Shown: piece by piece, positions 1 to 8,211 of the stretch | Position numbering within the stretch: position 1 is the first letter of the stretch | Layout of the letters: each line of letters begins with the position of its first letter | DNA from: JBDHWG01 sp046328505 | GTDB taxonomy: Bacteria > Chloroflexota > Anaerolineae > Epilineales > JAHCIE01 | Direction of reading: 5' to 3' | Length of the DNA: 64,000 bases | Assembly (NCBI GenBank): GCA_046328505.1 | Contig: JAXLWL010000002.1 | Span: 1,488,001 to 1,552,000, forward strand | Position numbers and translations under genes: made by a program | The notes under the pieces: generated by a model | The model's input: the letters and a program-made list of their open reading frames with translations, nothing else | The model's database searches: none | Told to the model about the DNA's origin: nothing

Positions 1-612
1 CGCGCCGCGGCGATGGGCCGCTGCCGTCAGCGCTGCCATGTCATGCACTCGCCCGCTTCGGTAGTTGATGTGAGTCAGCATGAGCACGGCGGTGTCATCG
101 TCGATGGCGTCGAGAAGCTCGTCGGCCTGCACCAGGCGAAGCTGATGGCCGGCGTCGAGGAACGCAGTCAACCCCTGGGCAATATAGAGGTCGGTTGGGA
201 AGTTGTCACGCTCTGAGACAATGACCCGCCGCTCAGGATTGAGCTTGACCGCCGCTGCGAGTGCCTTGAAAAGGTTGACGGACGTCGAGTCGGCGACGAC
301 GACCTCGCCGGGCGCGGCGCCGATGAGACGCGCAATCTTGTCGCCGATCCGCCCGGGCAAGTCGATCCAGCCCGCCGCATTCCAGCTACGGATAAGCCCC
401 TCGCCCCACTCGCGCCGTACCACCTCGGCGACGCGTTCGGGAGTCGTCAGGGGCAGAGCGCCGAGGGAGTTGCCGTCCAGGTAGATCACACCATCGGGCA
501 GATAGAAAGTTTCGCGGACAGAGGCCAGGGGATCAGCGGCATCCAGCGCGGCGAGCTGCTCGCGCGAGAGGGTCTGGTGCGCCGGCCGCTGATCGAGCGT
601 ATTTGATGTCAT
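1..612 (-). CDS. kynU: Kynureninase, C-terminus cut off by window edge
   Basis: This pyridoxal-phosphate enzyme of tryptophan breakdown cleaves kynurenine to anthranilate and alanine. The first 204 codons are present and the reading frame runs open off the left edge. Visible family features are the N-terminal substrate-binding stretch YLDGNSLGALP near residue 43, the region EGLIRSWNAAGW, the PLP-phosphate loop VVADSTSVNLFKAL near residue 100 and the strand LMLTHINYRSGRVHD near residue 185. The PLP lysine lies beyond the edge. ATG at 612 is chosen because AAGGA lies upstream and the N-terminus fits the family. The gene is divergent from the hydrolase at 686. Identity is secure; completeness cannot be judged here. 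Confidence 0.93.
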   Translation of the reverse strand, partial: MTSNTLDQRPAHQTLSREQLAALDAADPLASVRETFYLPDGVIYLDGNSLGALPLTTPERVAEVVRREWGEGLIRSWNAAGWIDLPGRIGDKIARLIGAAPGEVVVADSTSVNLFKALAAAVKLNPERRVIVSERDNFPTDLYIAQGLTAFLDAGHQLRLVQADELLDAIDDDTAVLMLTHINYRSGRVHDMAALTAAAHRRGA

Positions 613-650
613 GGGTCACCATCCTTGGTGATTCGGTCTTGTTTCGAAAG

Positions 651-679
651 TTTAATCGTCAAGCAGATGGACCTATAAT
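651..679 (+). promoter_or_regulatory. Promoter for a leaderless transcript of the 686 hydrolase
   Basis: A perfect -10 TATAAT (674-679) lies six bases before the ATG at 686, with a weak -35 TTTAAT at 651-656 and a 17-base spacer. There is no Shine-Dalgarno sequence. Transcription would begin at or within a base of the start codon, so the mRNA is probably leaderless. Confidence 0.6.
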
Positions 680-685
680 TTCACT

Positions 686-1576
686 ATGACAGACACTACA
701 CCCACCCGCCCCGACCCCATCGAACACCGTATCCAGGCCAACGGCATCCACTTCTGCGTTTTCGAGTGGCCCGGCGACGACGGGCAGCCGCCGGTCCTCC
801 TGCTGCACGCGACGGGCTTCCACGCGCGCTGCTGGGATGAGGTGATCCGAAGGCTGCCGGGCCGCCACTGCTATGCCCTCGACACGCGAGGCCACGGCCG
901 CAGCGACAAGATCATGCCCGCGAATCCGTGGCCCCAGGCCGGCGCGGACGCCGTCGCCATCGCCCAAGCGCTCAACCTCTCGGGCGCCGTCGCCGTCGGC
1001 CACTCCATGGGCGGCCACGCCCTGACACGCGCCGCCGCGGCCTACCCGGAGGCGTTCGGCGCTCTCGTCCTCATCGACCCGGTTATTCTGCCACGCCAGT
1101 ATTATGAGAAGGACGTCGCGGAGCCAGAGAAGCACTTCACGCACCGCCGCCGCGCCCACTTTGCGTCAGCCGAGCAGATGTACGAGCGATTCCAGGACCG
1201 GCCGCCGTTCGACACGTGGGACGACAAGGTTCTGCGCGACTACTGCGCCTACGGTCTGCTGCCGGCGGCGGACGGTCACGGCTTCGTCCTGGCGTGCCCG
1301 CCCGCCGTTGAAGCGTGCATCTATACCACTGCCGAGCTCAAGGCGAACGCAGACGTTTACGACGCCATCGCCCGGGTGCAGATTCCGGTGCGTGTGATGC
1401 GCTGCTCGCGACGCCCTACGTCTTTCGACGACTTCGCCGCGTCGCCGACCGCCCCCGACCTGGCGTCGCACTTCGCGCGCGGCGAGGACATGGTGCTCCA
1501 CGGGCACACGCACTTCATTCCCATGGAGTCGCCTAAACGAGTAGCAAAGGCCACCGCCACGATACCGCTCACCTAG
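686..1576 (+). CDS. Alpha/beta-hydrolase fold protein
   Basis: Cytoplasmic hydrolase of 296 residues; substrate unknown. The nucleophile elbow GHSMGG is at residues 105-110 (Ser107), the oxyanion strand PVLLLHATGFHARCW is at about 36-50, the LDTRGHGRSD loop is near 65, and the probable catalytic His lies in HGHTHFIP near 276. These are hallmarks of the MenH/enol-lactonase/haloperoxidase-like group. The divergent neighbour is kynureninase, so a role in tryptophan catabolism (for example a formamidase-like step) is possible but not shown. The ATG at 686 sits directly behind a -10 box. The end overlaps the convergent DUF4091 gene by four bases. Confidence 0.85.
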   Translation: MTDTTPTRPDPIEHRIQANGIHFCVFEWPGDDGQPPVLLLHATGFHARCWDEVIRRLPGRHCYALDTRGHGRSDKIMPANPWPQAGADAVAIAQALNLSGAVAVGHSMGGHALTRAAAAYPEAFGALVLIDPVILPRQYYEKDVAEPEKHFTHRRRAHFASAEQMYERFQDRPPFDTWDDKVLRDYCAYGLLPAADGHGFVLACPPAVEACIYTTAELKANADVYDAIARVQIPVRVMRCSRRPTSFDDFAASPTAPDLASHFARGEDMVLHGHTHFIPMESPKRVAKATATIPLT

Positions 1577-3165
1577 GCGGGGCCACCACCCAGCAGGATG
1601 GATCGGCGCTGCTCTAGCCACGACGGATCGCGCGGGAACTCCGCGTAGCTCTGGATATCGGCCAGGAGCGCGTCGTCCGGGTCGATGTCCGCCGCCTGGA
1701 GCAGGGCGTAATCCTGGAGACTCTCGGCGAACACCTCCCAGCGCAAGGAGTCGACCGGGCCCGCCGGCCCGGGGTAGACCTGGAATGGGTCGCCCGGCGG
1801 CCACGCGGGCCAGGCGTGGGCATCGGTGACCTTGTATGGGTCAATGAGGTCGCGCGTCTGCCGTCGATACCAGTAGTTGTAGCCCCAGTGCAGAAAGCCC
1901 TGAGCGCGCAGCTTGTAGAGCAGCCAGCCCGACATTCGAATCTTGACGAGGGGCGTATCCAGGAGGCGGTTCAGGTAGCGTCCGCGCGGCTGCGTACAGA
2001 AGTACGCCCAGGCCGGTATACCCTCGGCAACGAAGTCCGGCGCCGTCGTGATGAGGGGCACCGGGATGTCTGTCACGCCCTCTCGCGCGAACTCTATCTC
2101 GCTCAAGGCATCCATGACGCGCATCCAGGGCGCTAGCTCACGCAGCAGATCGCGCGCTGCCCGGTAAGTGACCAGATCGCTCTCGCCGTGCGGCTCATCC
2201 GACAGGTGGAAGAAGCTCCGCTCCAGCAGTGACTCCTCCGCCAGAAGACGTTCAAGCTCGCGCAGATACTGCCCCAGGAAGCCGCGATATGTCTCCGATG
2301 TCGCCTCGGTCTCCGGTGGCCACAGCAGCCGCTCGCCCTCGCCGTGACCCTCGTAGATGCGGAGCGCGTTGCGCGCCCCCCACTGCGTGAACAGGTGCAC
2401 CCACTCAAAGTTCGAGACGCCGCGTGCCCGCCCTAATTCCACCCATCGCCTCACCAGAGACCAGTCGAGCCGGTAGCCGCCGTCGGCGCTCCGCTCCACG
2501 CCTAGCAATTGTGTCGGCCGCTTGACGCCGTCGAGGGGCGGGGTGAACACGGGCACGTAGAGCGTGTCCTGGCCGTGGGTGACTATGTCGTCCACGTAGG
2601 GCTCGAAAATACGCCAGAATCTGTCGTCCGTCAGCTCGATGCCATAGTGGTCGCACAAGGCGTCGGCATACAGCCAGTTCGTGACAGGTAAATTCCGTCG
2701 CGGCAGGACGACGGCGCTCACAGTGAGGGTCAGGGCGAGCGTCACCGGCCCAGACACATCGCCGACGAGCGTGACCAGGACGCGATAGCTACCGGGCGGC
2801 AGGTTTGCGCTGACGCCAAGCGTAATCCAGAACGCGTTGGTTTCGAACGGTCCGGCGTACACCGATGTCTCGGGCAGCAGCGGGTCCGGCGCGTAGCCGG
2901 GCAGATAGCCGACACCGTCGAGATCGCTAAGCGGGGTCTGGGTAGATAGGTGCGTCACCGGGACGTAGCCAACGCGGCGGATCGTGGCCGACAGCCCGTC
3001 CGCGGCCTCGACGCGCGCCTCGACGCACTCCTCGCGCGCGTTCGTGCGAAAGACCGCTTGAAAAGAGACCCTCTCGCCGCGCGCGGCCTCCAGCGCTTGG
3101 AGCGTCGGTTCAGCGGGAGAAGATGGGTAGAAGCGCCGCAAGGACGACGCCAGCCAGGCTTGCAT
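1573..3165 (-). CDS. DUF4091-family protein, glycoside-hydrolase-like
   Basis: Protein of 530 residues with an N-terminal beta-sandwich region (about 1-175, containing VSFQAVFRTN and LPPGSYRVLVTL) and a C-terminal TIM-barrel-like region. FFHLSDEPHG near residue 325 and LHWGYNYWY near 455 are the typical conserved blocks of DUF4091 proteins, which are predicted carbohydrate-active enzymes. No signal peptide is evident. I place the start at 3165 because GGAGGT lies five bases before that ATG; the in-frame ATG at 3177 has no ribosome site. It is divergent from the TrmJ-like gene. Substrate unknown. Confidence 0.85.
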   Translation of the reverse strand: MQAWLASSLRRFYPSSPAEPTLQALEAARGERVSFQAVFRTNAREECVEARVEAADGLSATIRRVGYVPVTHLSTQTPLSDLDGVGYLPGYAPDPLLPETSVYAGPFETNAFWITLGVSANLPPGSYRVLVTLVGDVSGPVTLALTLTVSAVVLPRRNLPVTNWLYADALCDHYGIELTDDRFWRIFEPYVDDIVTHGQDTLYVPVFTPPLDGVKRPTQLLGVERSADGGYRLDWSLVRRWVELGRARGVSNFEWVHLFTQWGARNALRIYEGHGEGERLLWPPETEATSETYRGFLGQYLRELERLLAEESLLERSFFHLSDEPHGESDLVTYRAARDLLRELAPWMRVMDALSEIEFAREGVTDIPVPLITTAPDFVAEGIPAWAYFCTQPRGRYLNRLLDTPLVKIRMSGWLLYKLRAQGFLHWGYNYWYRRQTRDLIDPYKVTDAHAWPAWPPGDPFQVYPGPAGPVDSLRWEVFAESLQDYALLQAADIDPDDALLADIQSYAEFPRDPSWLEQRRSILLGGGPA

Positions 3166-3234
3166 GGGGACCTCCATCAGCAGGGTGTTCCAGGAGCTTA
3201 CGAGCCTTCCAGGTCGGTGTCAAGCCTGCTGCGA

Positions 3235-3263
3235 TTGACATTCGCCATCTGCGCCCATATACT
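3235..3263 (+). promoter_or_regulatory. Strong sigma70-type promoter for the trmJ-like operon
   Basis: -35 TTGACA at 3235-3240, 17-base spacer, -10 TATACT at 3258-3263. It lies in the divergent gap after the DUF4091 gene and reads toward the methyltransferase at 3332, giving a leader of about 60 nt. Confidence 0.8.
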
Positions 3264-3331
3264 GCGCCTAGTTCCACGACACGTGATTGACTCATGGAGA
3301 GAGCTTACATCGAGCTCTGGCGCCTCGACGC

Positions 3332-4072
3332 ATGACCGACGATCGACTCACGAGCATTACCACAATTCTGGTCGAGCCGCAGAGCGTCGACAACGTCGGC
3401 GCGACGGTACGAGCGATGCGCAACATGGGCCTCGGCCGGCTGCGGCTCGTCCGGCCTGCCGCCTTTGACTGGAGCCGTCTGCTCGTTATCGCCCACCGCT
3501 GTGAGGAGCTTGTCGCAGGTATCGGCGTCTATGACACTCTGGACGATGCCCTCGCCGATGTCGTCTATGCCGTCGGCACGACGTCCCGACCACGCGGCGT
3601 CCTCCGCCCAACATTGGACCCGCGTGCGGCGAGTTCTCTTGCCATTGAACGCGCGGCGCTGGGCACGGTCGCATTCCTGTTCGGACGCGAGGACTTTGGC
3701 CTGCCCAACAGCGCCCTCGACCGCTGCCACGCTCTGCTCACCATTCCCACCGCGCCCGACTACCCCTCGCTCAATCTCGCCCAGGCTGTGCTCCTGGTAG
3801 CGTACGAGCTGCGGCTGGCGTCTGAGGCCGCATCGCCCGCAGCAACGGCCGGTCAGCGGCCGATCCCAGCGTCGGGCAGTGAAACAGAAGCCATGTTTGC
3901 CGCCCTCATCCAGGCTATGCAGTCCACCGACTTCCTCATTCCGTCCCGCGCCGACGCCACCATCCGCGCGCTGCGCGCCCTACTCCTCCGCGCTGAGCCG
4001 AGCGCCGAGGAAGCCGCCCTCATCACCGCCATGGCGCGTGCTTTCGCGCGCTCGACGTCGAAAGGCGAGTAG
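3332..4072 (+). CDS. SpoU/TrmH-family RNA 2'-O-methyltransferase, TrmJ-like
   Basis: SAM-dependent SPOUT enzyme of 246 residues, most like TrmJ, which methylates the ribose at tRNA position 32. The three SPOUT motifs are visible: LVEPQSVDNVGATVRAMRNM near the start, FLFGREDFGLPN near residue 115, and YPSLNLAQAVLLVAYEL near 140. The C-terminal third is a variable helical extension (AMFAALIQAM). Start ATG 3332 fits the family N-terminus; a TTG at 3287 would add 15 unrelated residues. It leads a same-strand run with the PRTase-CE-like gene ten bases downstream, so the two are probably cotranscribed. The exact RNA target is not provable from sequence. Confidence 0.88.
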   Translation: MTDDRLTSITTILVEPQSVDNVGATVRAMRNMGLGRLRLVRPAAFDWSRLLVIAHRCEELVAGIGVYDTLDDALADVVYAVGTTSRPRGVLRPTLDPRAASSLAIERAALGTVAFLFGREDFGLPNSALDRCHALLTIPTAPDYPSLNLAQAVLLVAYELRLASEAASPAATAGQRPIPASGSETEAMFAALIQAMQSTDFLIPSRADATIRALRALLLRAEPSAEEAALITAMARAFARSTSKGE

Positions 4073-4082
4073 GCACGCGCGC

Positions 4083-5111
4083 ATGGACGATGGCGAACGG
4101 GCGACGCTTCTGGCCTCAATCGCGGCAACTATTGCCGACTATCGGCACGGCGAGATTCCGACGCCGACGCCGGATCATGTCGAGCGCTGGCTGTGCCAGT
4201 TCCACCCGGCCCATCAACCGGTCTTGCTGTCGGAGATGGACCGGCTTCTGAAGCTGTACTACGTTTCCGAGGCTACGGCGCAAGATTTCGTGCGGCGGTT
4301 GCTAACCAGTAAGGAGCTGTTTGGCCGCGACCCGCGCAAGACATTGCGGCGCACACAATTCCTGGCGACGCAGCGCAAGGGCGGCAGCCAGCACGATCTC
4401 CTCAAGATCGTAGACCAGACTATGCGTCAGGAGCACGGGCTTGGCCTGAGCGAATGCGCCGACACGCCGACGCAGTACATTTACTTCGACGATTGCCTGT
4501 TCAGCGGCGGCACGGCTCTTGAGGACCTCACCGAGGCGCTGCCGACCCTCAGGCCCCGCAGCACGTTGCGACTCGTCTTCTTCGCCGTCTACTGGGACGG
4601 CGTCGGCTATCTGCAACGCGCGTTGCTCCCACTGACGAAGAAGCGCGGTATCCGCGTCACGTTCTGGCGCGCCCACGAGTTCTGCAACCTGCCCCGGTTC
4701 CGGCAGCGCTACGACTGTCTGTGGCCGCGAACCCACTTCGGCGATCCGGCGGTGCAGGCGTTGGCAGACAGCATCGAGGCCGAGGGGCGCCCCGATGCCC
4801 GAACGTTCCGCCCGCGGGAGAGCATCGAACAGGAAGCGCTGTTCTCGTCACCCGCCGCGCGAGAAGTCGTGGAACGGGCGTTCCTGACGGCGGGCGCCCG
4901 CATCATCGCCTCCTGCTACGAGCCGACGCCCGTGATGCGCCCGCTGGGCTACGAGGGCCGCCCGTCGCTGGGCTACGGCGCTATCTTCGCGACCTATCGC
5001 AACTGTCCGAATAACTGCCCTCTGGCGCTGTGGTGGGGCATCCCTGGCCAGTGGTATCCCTTGCTTCCCCGCAAGACGCGGGAAGAAAGCGCCTTCGAGC
5101 AGGCTCAATAG
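4083..5111 (+). CDS. PRTase-CE-like phosphoribosyltransferase-fold protein (conflict-system type)
   Basis: Protein of 342 residues. An N-terminal helical region (about 20-100, with HVERWLCQFHPAHQ) looks like the winged-helix or helical part that precedes PRTase-CE domains. The core holds YIYFDDCLFSGGT (133-145), which resembles the acidic DD plus SGxT loop that binds phosphoribosyl pyrophosphate. The C-terminal block CPNNCPLALWWG (308-319) followed by WYPLLPR matches my recollection of the PNN-P-W signature of PRTase-CE proteins found in bacterial conflict systems. No signal peptide. It starts ten bases after the trmJ-like stop, and the NADAR gene follows eight bases later. The activity and whether it acts as toxin or sensor are unknown; the family assignment is by motif only. 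Confidence 0.65.
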   Translation: MDDGERATLLASIAATIADYRHGEIPTPTPDHVERWLCQFHPAHQPVLLSEMDRLLKLYYVSEATAQDFVRRLLTSKELFGRDPRKTLRRTQFLATQRKGGSQHDLLKIVDQTMRQEHGLGLSECADTPTQYIYFDDCLFSGGTALEDLTEALPTLRPRSTLRLVFFAVYWDGVGYLQRALLPLTKKRGIRVTFWRAHEFCNLPRFRQRYDCLWPRTHFGDPAVQALADSIEAEGRPDARTFRPRESIEQEALFSSPAAREVVERAFLTAGARIIASCYEPTPVMRPLGYEGRPSLGYGAIFATYRNCPNNCPLALWWGIPGQWYPLLPRKTREESAFEQAQ

Positions 5112-5119
5112 AAGGGAAT

Positions 5120-5695
5120 GTGAGCGACCTTACCACGCTGAAGGTGTACCGCCGCAGCGAATGCGTTGTCTTTCACAAGACGCGCGCCGCATTCGGCGGC
5201 CTGTCCAACATGGCCGCGGGGTTCCCGCTGCGCGTCAACAGCGTGACAATCGCCACCTCCGAGGCGCTCTACCAGGCGTGCCGCTTTCCCGACCGGCCCG
5301 ACATCCAGGAGATCGTCCTGACGGAACGCAGCCCAATCGCGGCCAAGATGAAGGCGCGACACTTCGCGCCGGCGTGCCGCGAGGATTGGGAGGTCGTGCG
5401 GGTGCCGATCATGACGTGGTGCCTCAGGGTGAAGCTGGCGCAGCACTGGATGGCTTTCGGCAACCTGCTGCTGCTCACGCACCGGCTGCCGATTGTGGAG
5501 GAGTCGCACAACGATCCGTTCTGGGGCGCGGTGCCAGCCGACGCTGACACCCTGCGCGGCGCGAATGTCCTCGGCCAGCTCCTGGCCGCGCTGCGCGATC
5601 GCCTCTACTGCGAGGACGCGATGGCGCTCCTGCACGCCCCTGCGCCCGGCATTGACAATTTCATGATGCTCGGGGAACGGATTCAGAGTATTTAG
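5120..5695 (+). CDS. NADAR-family protein (predicted N-glycosidase / ADP-ribosyl-guanine hydrolase)
   Basis: Protein of 191 residues. NADAR landmarks occur in order: FGGLSNMAAGFPL (25-37), TSEALYQACRF (46-56), then REDWEVVRVPIMTWCLRVKL, then IVEESHNDPFWGA (125-137) and GANVLGQLLAALR (147-159). Known members include YbiA, which removes intermediates of riboflavin synthesis, and NADAR proteins that remove ADP-ribose from guanine bases. GTG 5120 is chosen for its GAAGGG site; this start is eight bases after the PRTase-CE stop, so the pair is almost certainly cotranslated. Pairing with a phosphoribosyltransferase-fold partner suggests nucleotide-base chemistry in defence or repair; that is inference. 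Confidence 0.8.
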   Translation: MSDLTTLKVYRRSECVVFHKTRAAFGGLSNMAAGFPLRVNSVTIATSEALYQACRFPDRPDIQEIVLTERSPIAAKMKARHFAPACREDWEVVRVPIMTWCLRVKLAQHWMAFGNLLLLTHRLPIVEESHNDPFWGAVPADADTLRGANVLGQLLAALRDRLYCEDAMALLHAPAPGIDNFMMLGERIQSI

Positions 5696-5727
5696 CGAAA
5701 CGGTAGCCTGTGACACTGGAGGGAAAT

Positions 5728-6309
5728 GTGAGCAAGGGGCGGATGGAAGCGTTCAGCGACGGAGTCATAGCTATCATCATCACAATCATGGTGCTCGAGT
5801 TGCGACCGCCGACAAGCCCGGACTGGTCCGCGCTTCAGCCCCTCATCCCGACGTTCGTGAGCTACATCCTGAGCTTCGTCCTTGTCGGCATCTACTGGAA
5901 CAACCATCACCATCTGCTCCAGGCAGCCGAGCGAGTCGACGGCCGCGTCCTGTGGGCCAACCTGCACCTGCTGTTCTGGCTGTCGCTCTTCCCGTTCGTG
6001 ACCGCCTGGATGGGCGACACCGAGTTTGCGTCCGGCCCCGTCGCCCTCTATGGGGTCGTGTTCGCGATGGCCGGCATTGCCTACACGCTTCTGTCGCACG
6101 AGCTTGTCCGCCTGCACGGGCGCGACTCAGTCCTGTCACAAGCCGTCGCCGAGGGGACCAAAGAGAAGGTTTCTACGGTCCTGAACTTCTCCGCAATTGT
6201 GCTGGCATTCTTCTATCCAAAGCTGGCATTTGGCCTGTACGTGGCAGTAGGCGTGGTGTGGTTTATCCCAGACAGCCGCATCGAGCGCGTGCTGCGCCGC
6301 TCGGACTGA
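5728..6309 (+). CDS. TMEM175/DUF1211-family membrane channel
   Basis: Integral membrane protein of 193 residues with about six hydrophobic segments. The signature RMEAFSDGV with FSDG at 9-12 in the first helix is the conserved filter-lining motif of bacterial TMEM175 potassium channels; the segment NHHHLL near residue 60 is also typical. GTG 5728 follows GGAGGG by four bases; the GTG at 5710 has no such site. It follows the NADAR gene by 32 bases on the same strand, so it may share the transcript, though it is not known to be linked to NADAR genes. It is convergent with the DUF218 gene. Confidence 0.88.
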   Translation: MSKGRMEAFSDGVIAIIITIMVLELRPPTSPDWSALQPLIPTFVSYILSFVLVGIYWNNHHHLLQAAERVDGRVLWANLHLLFWLSLFPFVTAWMGDTEFASGPVALYGVVFAMAGIAYTLLSHELVRLHGRDSVLSQAVAEGTKEKVSTVLNFSAIVLAFFYPKLAFGLYVAVGVVWFIPDSRIERVLRRSD

Positions 6310-6317
6310 ATAGCACT

Positions 6318-6830
6318 TCAGAGGTGGCCGCGCAGACGACCGTACATCGTCGCGCCAATCTCGTAGGCAGCGATGCTCGCGCGGCTGGAAAACCACGGCT
6401 TGCGGGCGGCGTGACCAGTCGCGCGCGAGGTCGCACCGAACACGACACATGGGATACGCTGGCGCCTGGCGGTGAGAGCGCAGCGCGGAACGTGAAGGTC
6501 GTAACAGACGATGGTGAGGCAGTCGGCGCCGTTCGCCCGGGCCAATTCCCAGCTATACGCTAGATTCTCCCACGTGTTGCTCGACCGGTCTTCCTCCAGG
6601 ATGTGCGCGGCGTCGACTCCCCGCGCCTCAGCATAGGCAGCCATCACGCGCGCATTCGTCACCCCAAGGCGCTGATTGTCGCCAGTCGAGGGGATGAGCC
6701 AGGCGTCCGGCCGCTGTTTCCAGAGCGCCACGGCGTAATCCATGACGGCCCGCGTCGGTGGCGTCAGCGTGGTCGCGTCTTGCAGGGCGTACGAGATAGC
6801 GACAATCGCCTCGGCCGGGTGGTACGTCAT
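6318..6830 (-). CDS. DUF218 (YdcF/SanA-like) domain protein
   Basis: Protein of 170 residues. It shows the DUF218 pattern: a Rossmann-like start (AIVAISYAL), PDAWLIPSTG near 42, and the conserved acidic block EEDRSSNTWENLAYSWELA at about 78-96. DUF218 proteins such as SanA and YdcF are linked to envelope barrier function and YdcF binds SAM in vitro, but reactions are poorly known. No membrane segment is present, unlike many members. Its ATG overlaps the stop of the upstream FAD monooxygenase (ATGA), so the two are translationally coupled. Confidence 0.82.
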   Translation of the reverse strand: MTYHPAEAIVAISYALQDATTLTPPTRAVMDYAVALWKQRPDAWLIPSTGDNQRLGVTNARVMAAYAEARGVDAAHILEEDRSSNTWENLAYSWELARANGADCLTIVCYDLHVPRCALTARRQRIPCVVFGATSRATGHAARKPWFSSRASIAAYEIGATMYGRLRGHL

Positions 6831-7984
6831 GGCTCGTAGCCGAGGAGAAAGTCGAGCTGTCTACTCTGGAGGCGGCGGCCGAGCGTCTTCATCATAAGAT
6901 CGCGCAGGTTGGTCGCGCCCGGAATGCTCCACTGCGCCACGTTCCCTACCTGGTGCGAGACACGGACGATGAAGTTGGCGCGCTGCAAGCGGCGCAACTC
7001 GTACGAGCGCAGCCCTGACTCGATATCGTCCATGGCGTGCAGGCGCTGCGGCAGCAGGACGGCGTCCTCGATGGCCTGACACGCGCCCTGTCCCAGGTTC
7101 GGCGTCATGGGATGCGCGGCGTCGCCGAGCAGAGTCACCCTACGGTTCGTCCACTCCCGGATCGTCTTGCGGTCCACGATATCATTGCGCAGGATGGCAG
7201 CCTCGTCGGTCGCCTCGATGAGCGCCTCGACGGGGGTGAGCCAGCCGCGAAACAACGTCAGCAACTCGGCCTTGCGTCCGCCAGGCGCGTCCTTCCCGTT
7301 CGCGGCGGTGTTCTTGGTCGCGAACCAGTAGACGCGGCCACGGCCAATCGGGACCACGCCGAAGCGCCGCCCTCGCCCCCACGCCTCGAACCCGGCGCCG
7401 GGCGGAACGACCGATTCATCCATTTGCGCCACACCACGCCAGGCAGTGTAGCCAGAGTAGCGGATCTTCTCCTGGCCGAACAGCTGCCGCCGAATCACCG
7501 AGTGGATGCCGTCGGCGCCGACGAGGAAGTCGCCACGCGCCTCGCGTCCGTCGGCGAATTGCGCCGTAACCCCGGTTTCATCCTGCCGGAAGCGAGTACA
7601 CTCGGCGCCCAGATGGACCCGATCCTCGCCGAGGGCCTTCAGCAGAACACTCTGCAGGTCCGCCCGGTGGATCGCCATGTTGGCAGCGCCATAGCGCGCC
7701 TCGAGGTCGGAGGCGGCGATTTGAGTCAGGACATCGCCGCGCCAGGTGCGGATCGAGCCGCCTAGCCCCGGCTGCCCGGCCGCCTGCACAGCCTCGGCCA
7801 CGCCGAGCCGACGCAGCGCCTTAATAGCGTTGGCCCACAGCGTAAGCCCGGCGCCGACCTCCCGCATCTCGGGCGCGCGCTCGTACACCTGGGCATCGAT
7901 GCCGCCGCGCCGCAGGGCAATCGCCGTCGTCAACCCGCCGATACCGCTGCCTATGATAATGGCCGTCTTCGCACCACTTGGCAT
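6827..7984 (-). CDS. FAD-dependent aromatic-ring-type monooxygenase
   Basis: Flavoprotein hydroxylase of 385 residues of the PHBH/salicylate-hydroxylase/urate-hydroxylase type. It has the N-terminal dinucleotide fold IIGSGIGGLTTAIALRRGG, the middle GADGIHSVIR (DG motif) and the C-terminal LLGDAAHPMTPNLGQGA (GD motif), in the right order. Substrate unknown. I place the start at 7984 because GGAGAG sits five bases before that ATG; the open frame extends 12 codons further into the tRNA terminator region. The start lies just after the tRNA-Ser terminator, so expression may depend on read-through or an unseen promoter. Coupled to the DUF218 gene. Confidence 0.9.
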   Translation of the reverse strand: MPSGAKTAIIIGSGIGGLTTAIALRRGGIDAQVYERAPEMREVGAGLTLWANAIKALRRLGVAEAVQAAGQPGLGGSIRTWRGDVLTQIAASDLEARYGAANMAIHRADLQSVLLKALGEDRVHLGAECTRFRQDETGVTAQFADGREARGDFLVGADGIHSVIRRQLFGQEKIRYSGYTAWRGVAQMDESVVPPGAGFEAWGRGRRFGVVPIGRGRVYWFATKNTAANGKDAPGGRKAELLTLFRGWLTPVEALIEATDEAAILRNDIVDRKTIREWTNRRVTLLGDAAHPMTPNLGQGACQAIEDAVLLPQRLHAMDDIESGLRSYELRRLQRANFIVRVSHQVGNVAQWSIPGATNLRDLMMKTLGRRLQSRQLDFLLGYEP

Positions 7985-7999
7985 GTGGACTCTCCAGAC

Positions 8000-8032
8000 A
8001 AAACAAAAGGGCCGCGCCATCCGACGCGACCC
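8000..8032 (-). terminator. Rho-independent terminator of tRNA-Ser
   Basis: On the minus strand a ten-pair stem (8023-8032 pairing with 8009-8018, some G-T pairs) with a four-base loop is followed by TTTTGTTTTG. It lies six bases after the tRNA 3' end and directly before the monooxygenase start. Confidence 0.8.
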
Positions 8033-8037
8033 ACAGG

Positions 8038-8126
8038 CGGAGAGGGAGGGATTTGAACCCCCGGTGACCTTTCAGCCACGCTCGATTTCGAGTCGAGTCC
8101 GTTCAACCGAGCTCCGGCACCTCTCC
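8038..8126 (-). tRNA. tRNA-Ser (anticodon CGA)
   Basis: An 89-nt cloverleaf: acceptor GGAGAGG pairs with CCTCTCC, discriminator G, anticodon stem CTCGA/TCGAG with loop CTCGAAA giving anticodon CGA (reads UCG), a long class-II variable arm as expected for serine, and the T-arm GGGGTTCAAATCCCT. The CCA tail is not encoded. Confidence 0.95.
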
Positions 8127-8211
8127 AGGCTTCCAATGTGACGCGCGAGGCCGCGCCCGCCTTACCCTGCTGTCTGTGTTCTTTTCCAATTCCTGAGTCG
8201 GCGAACCTTTG

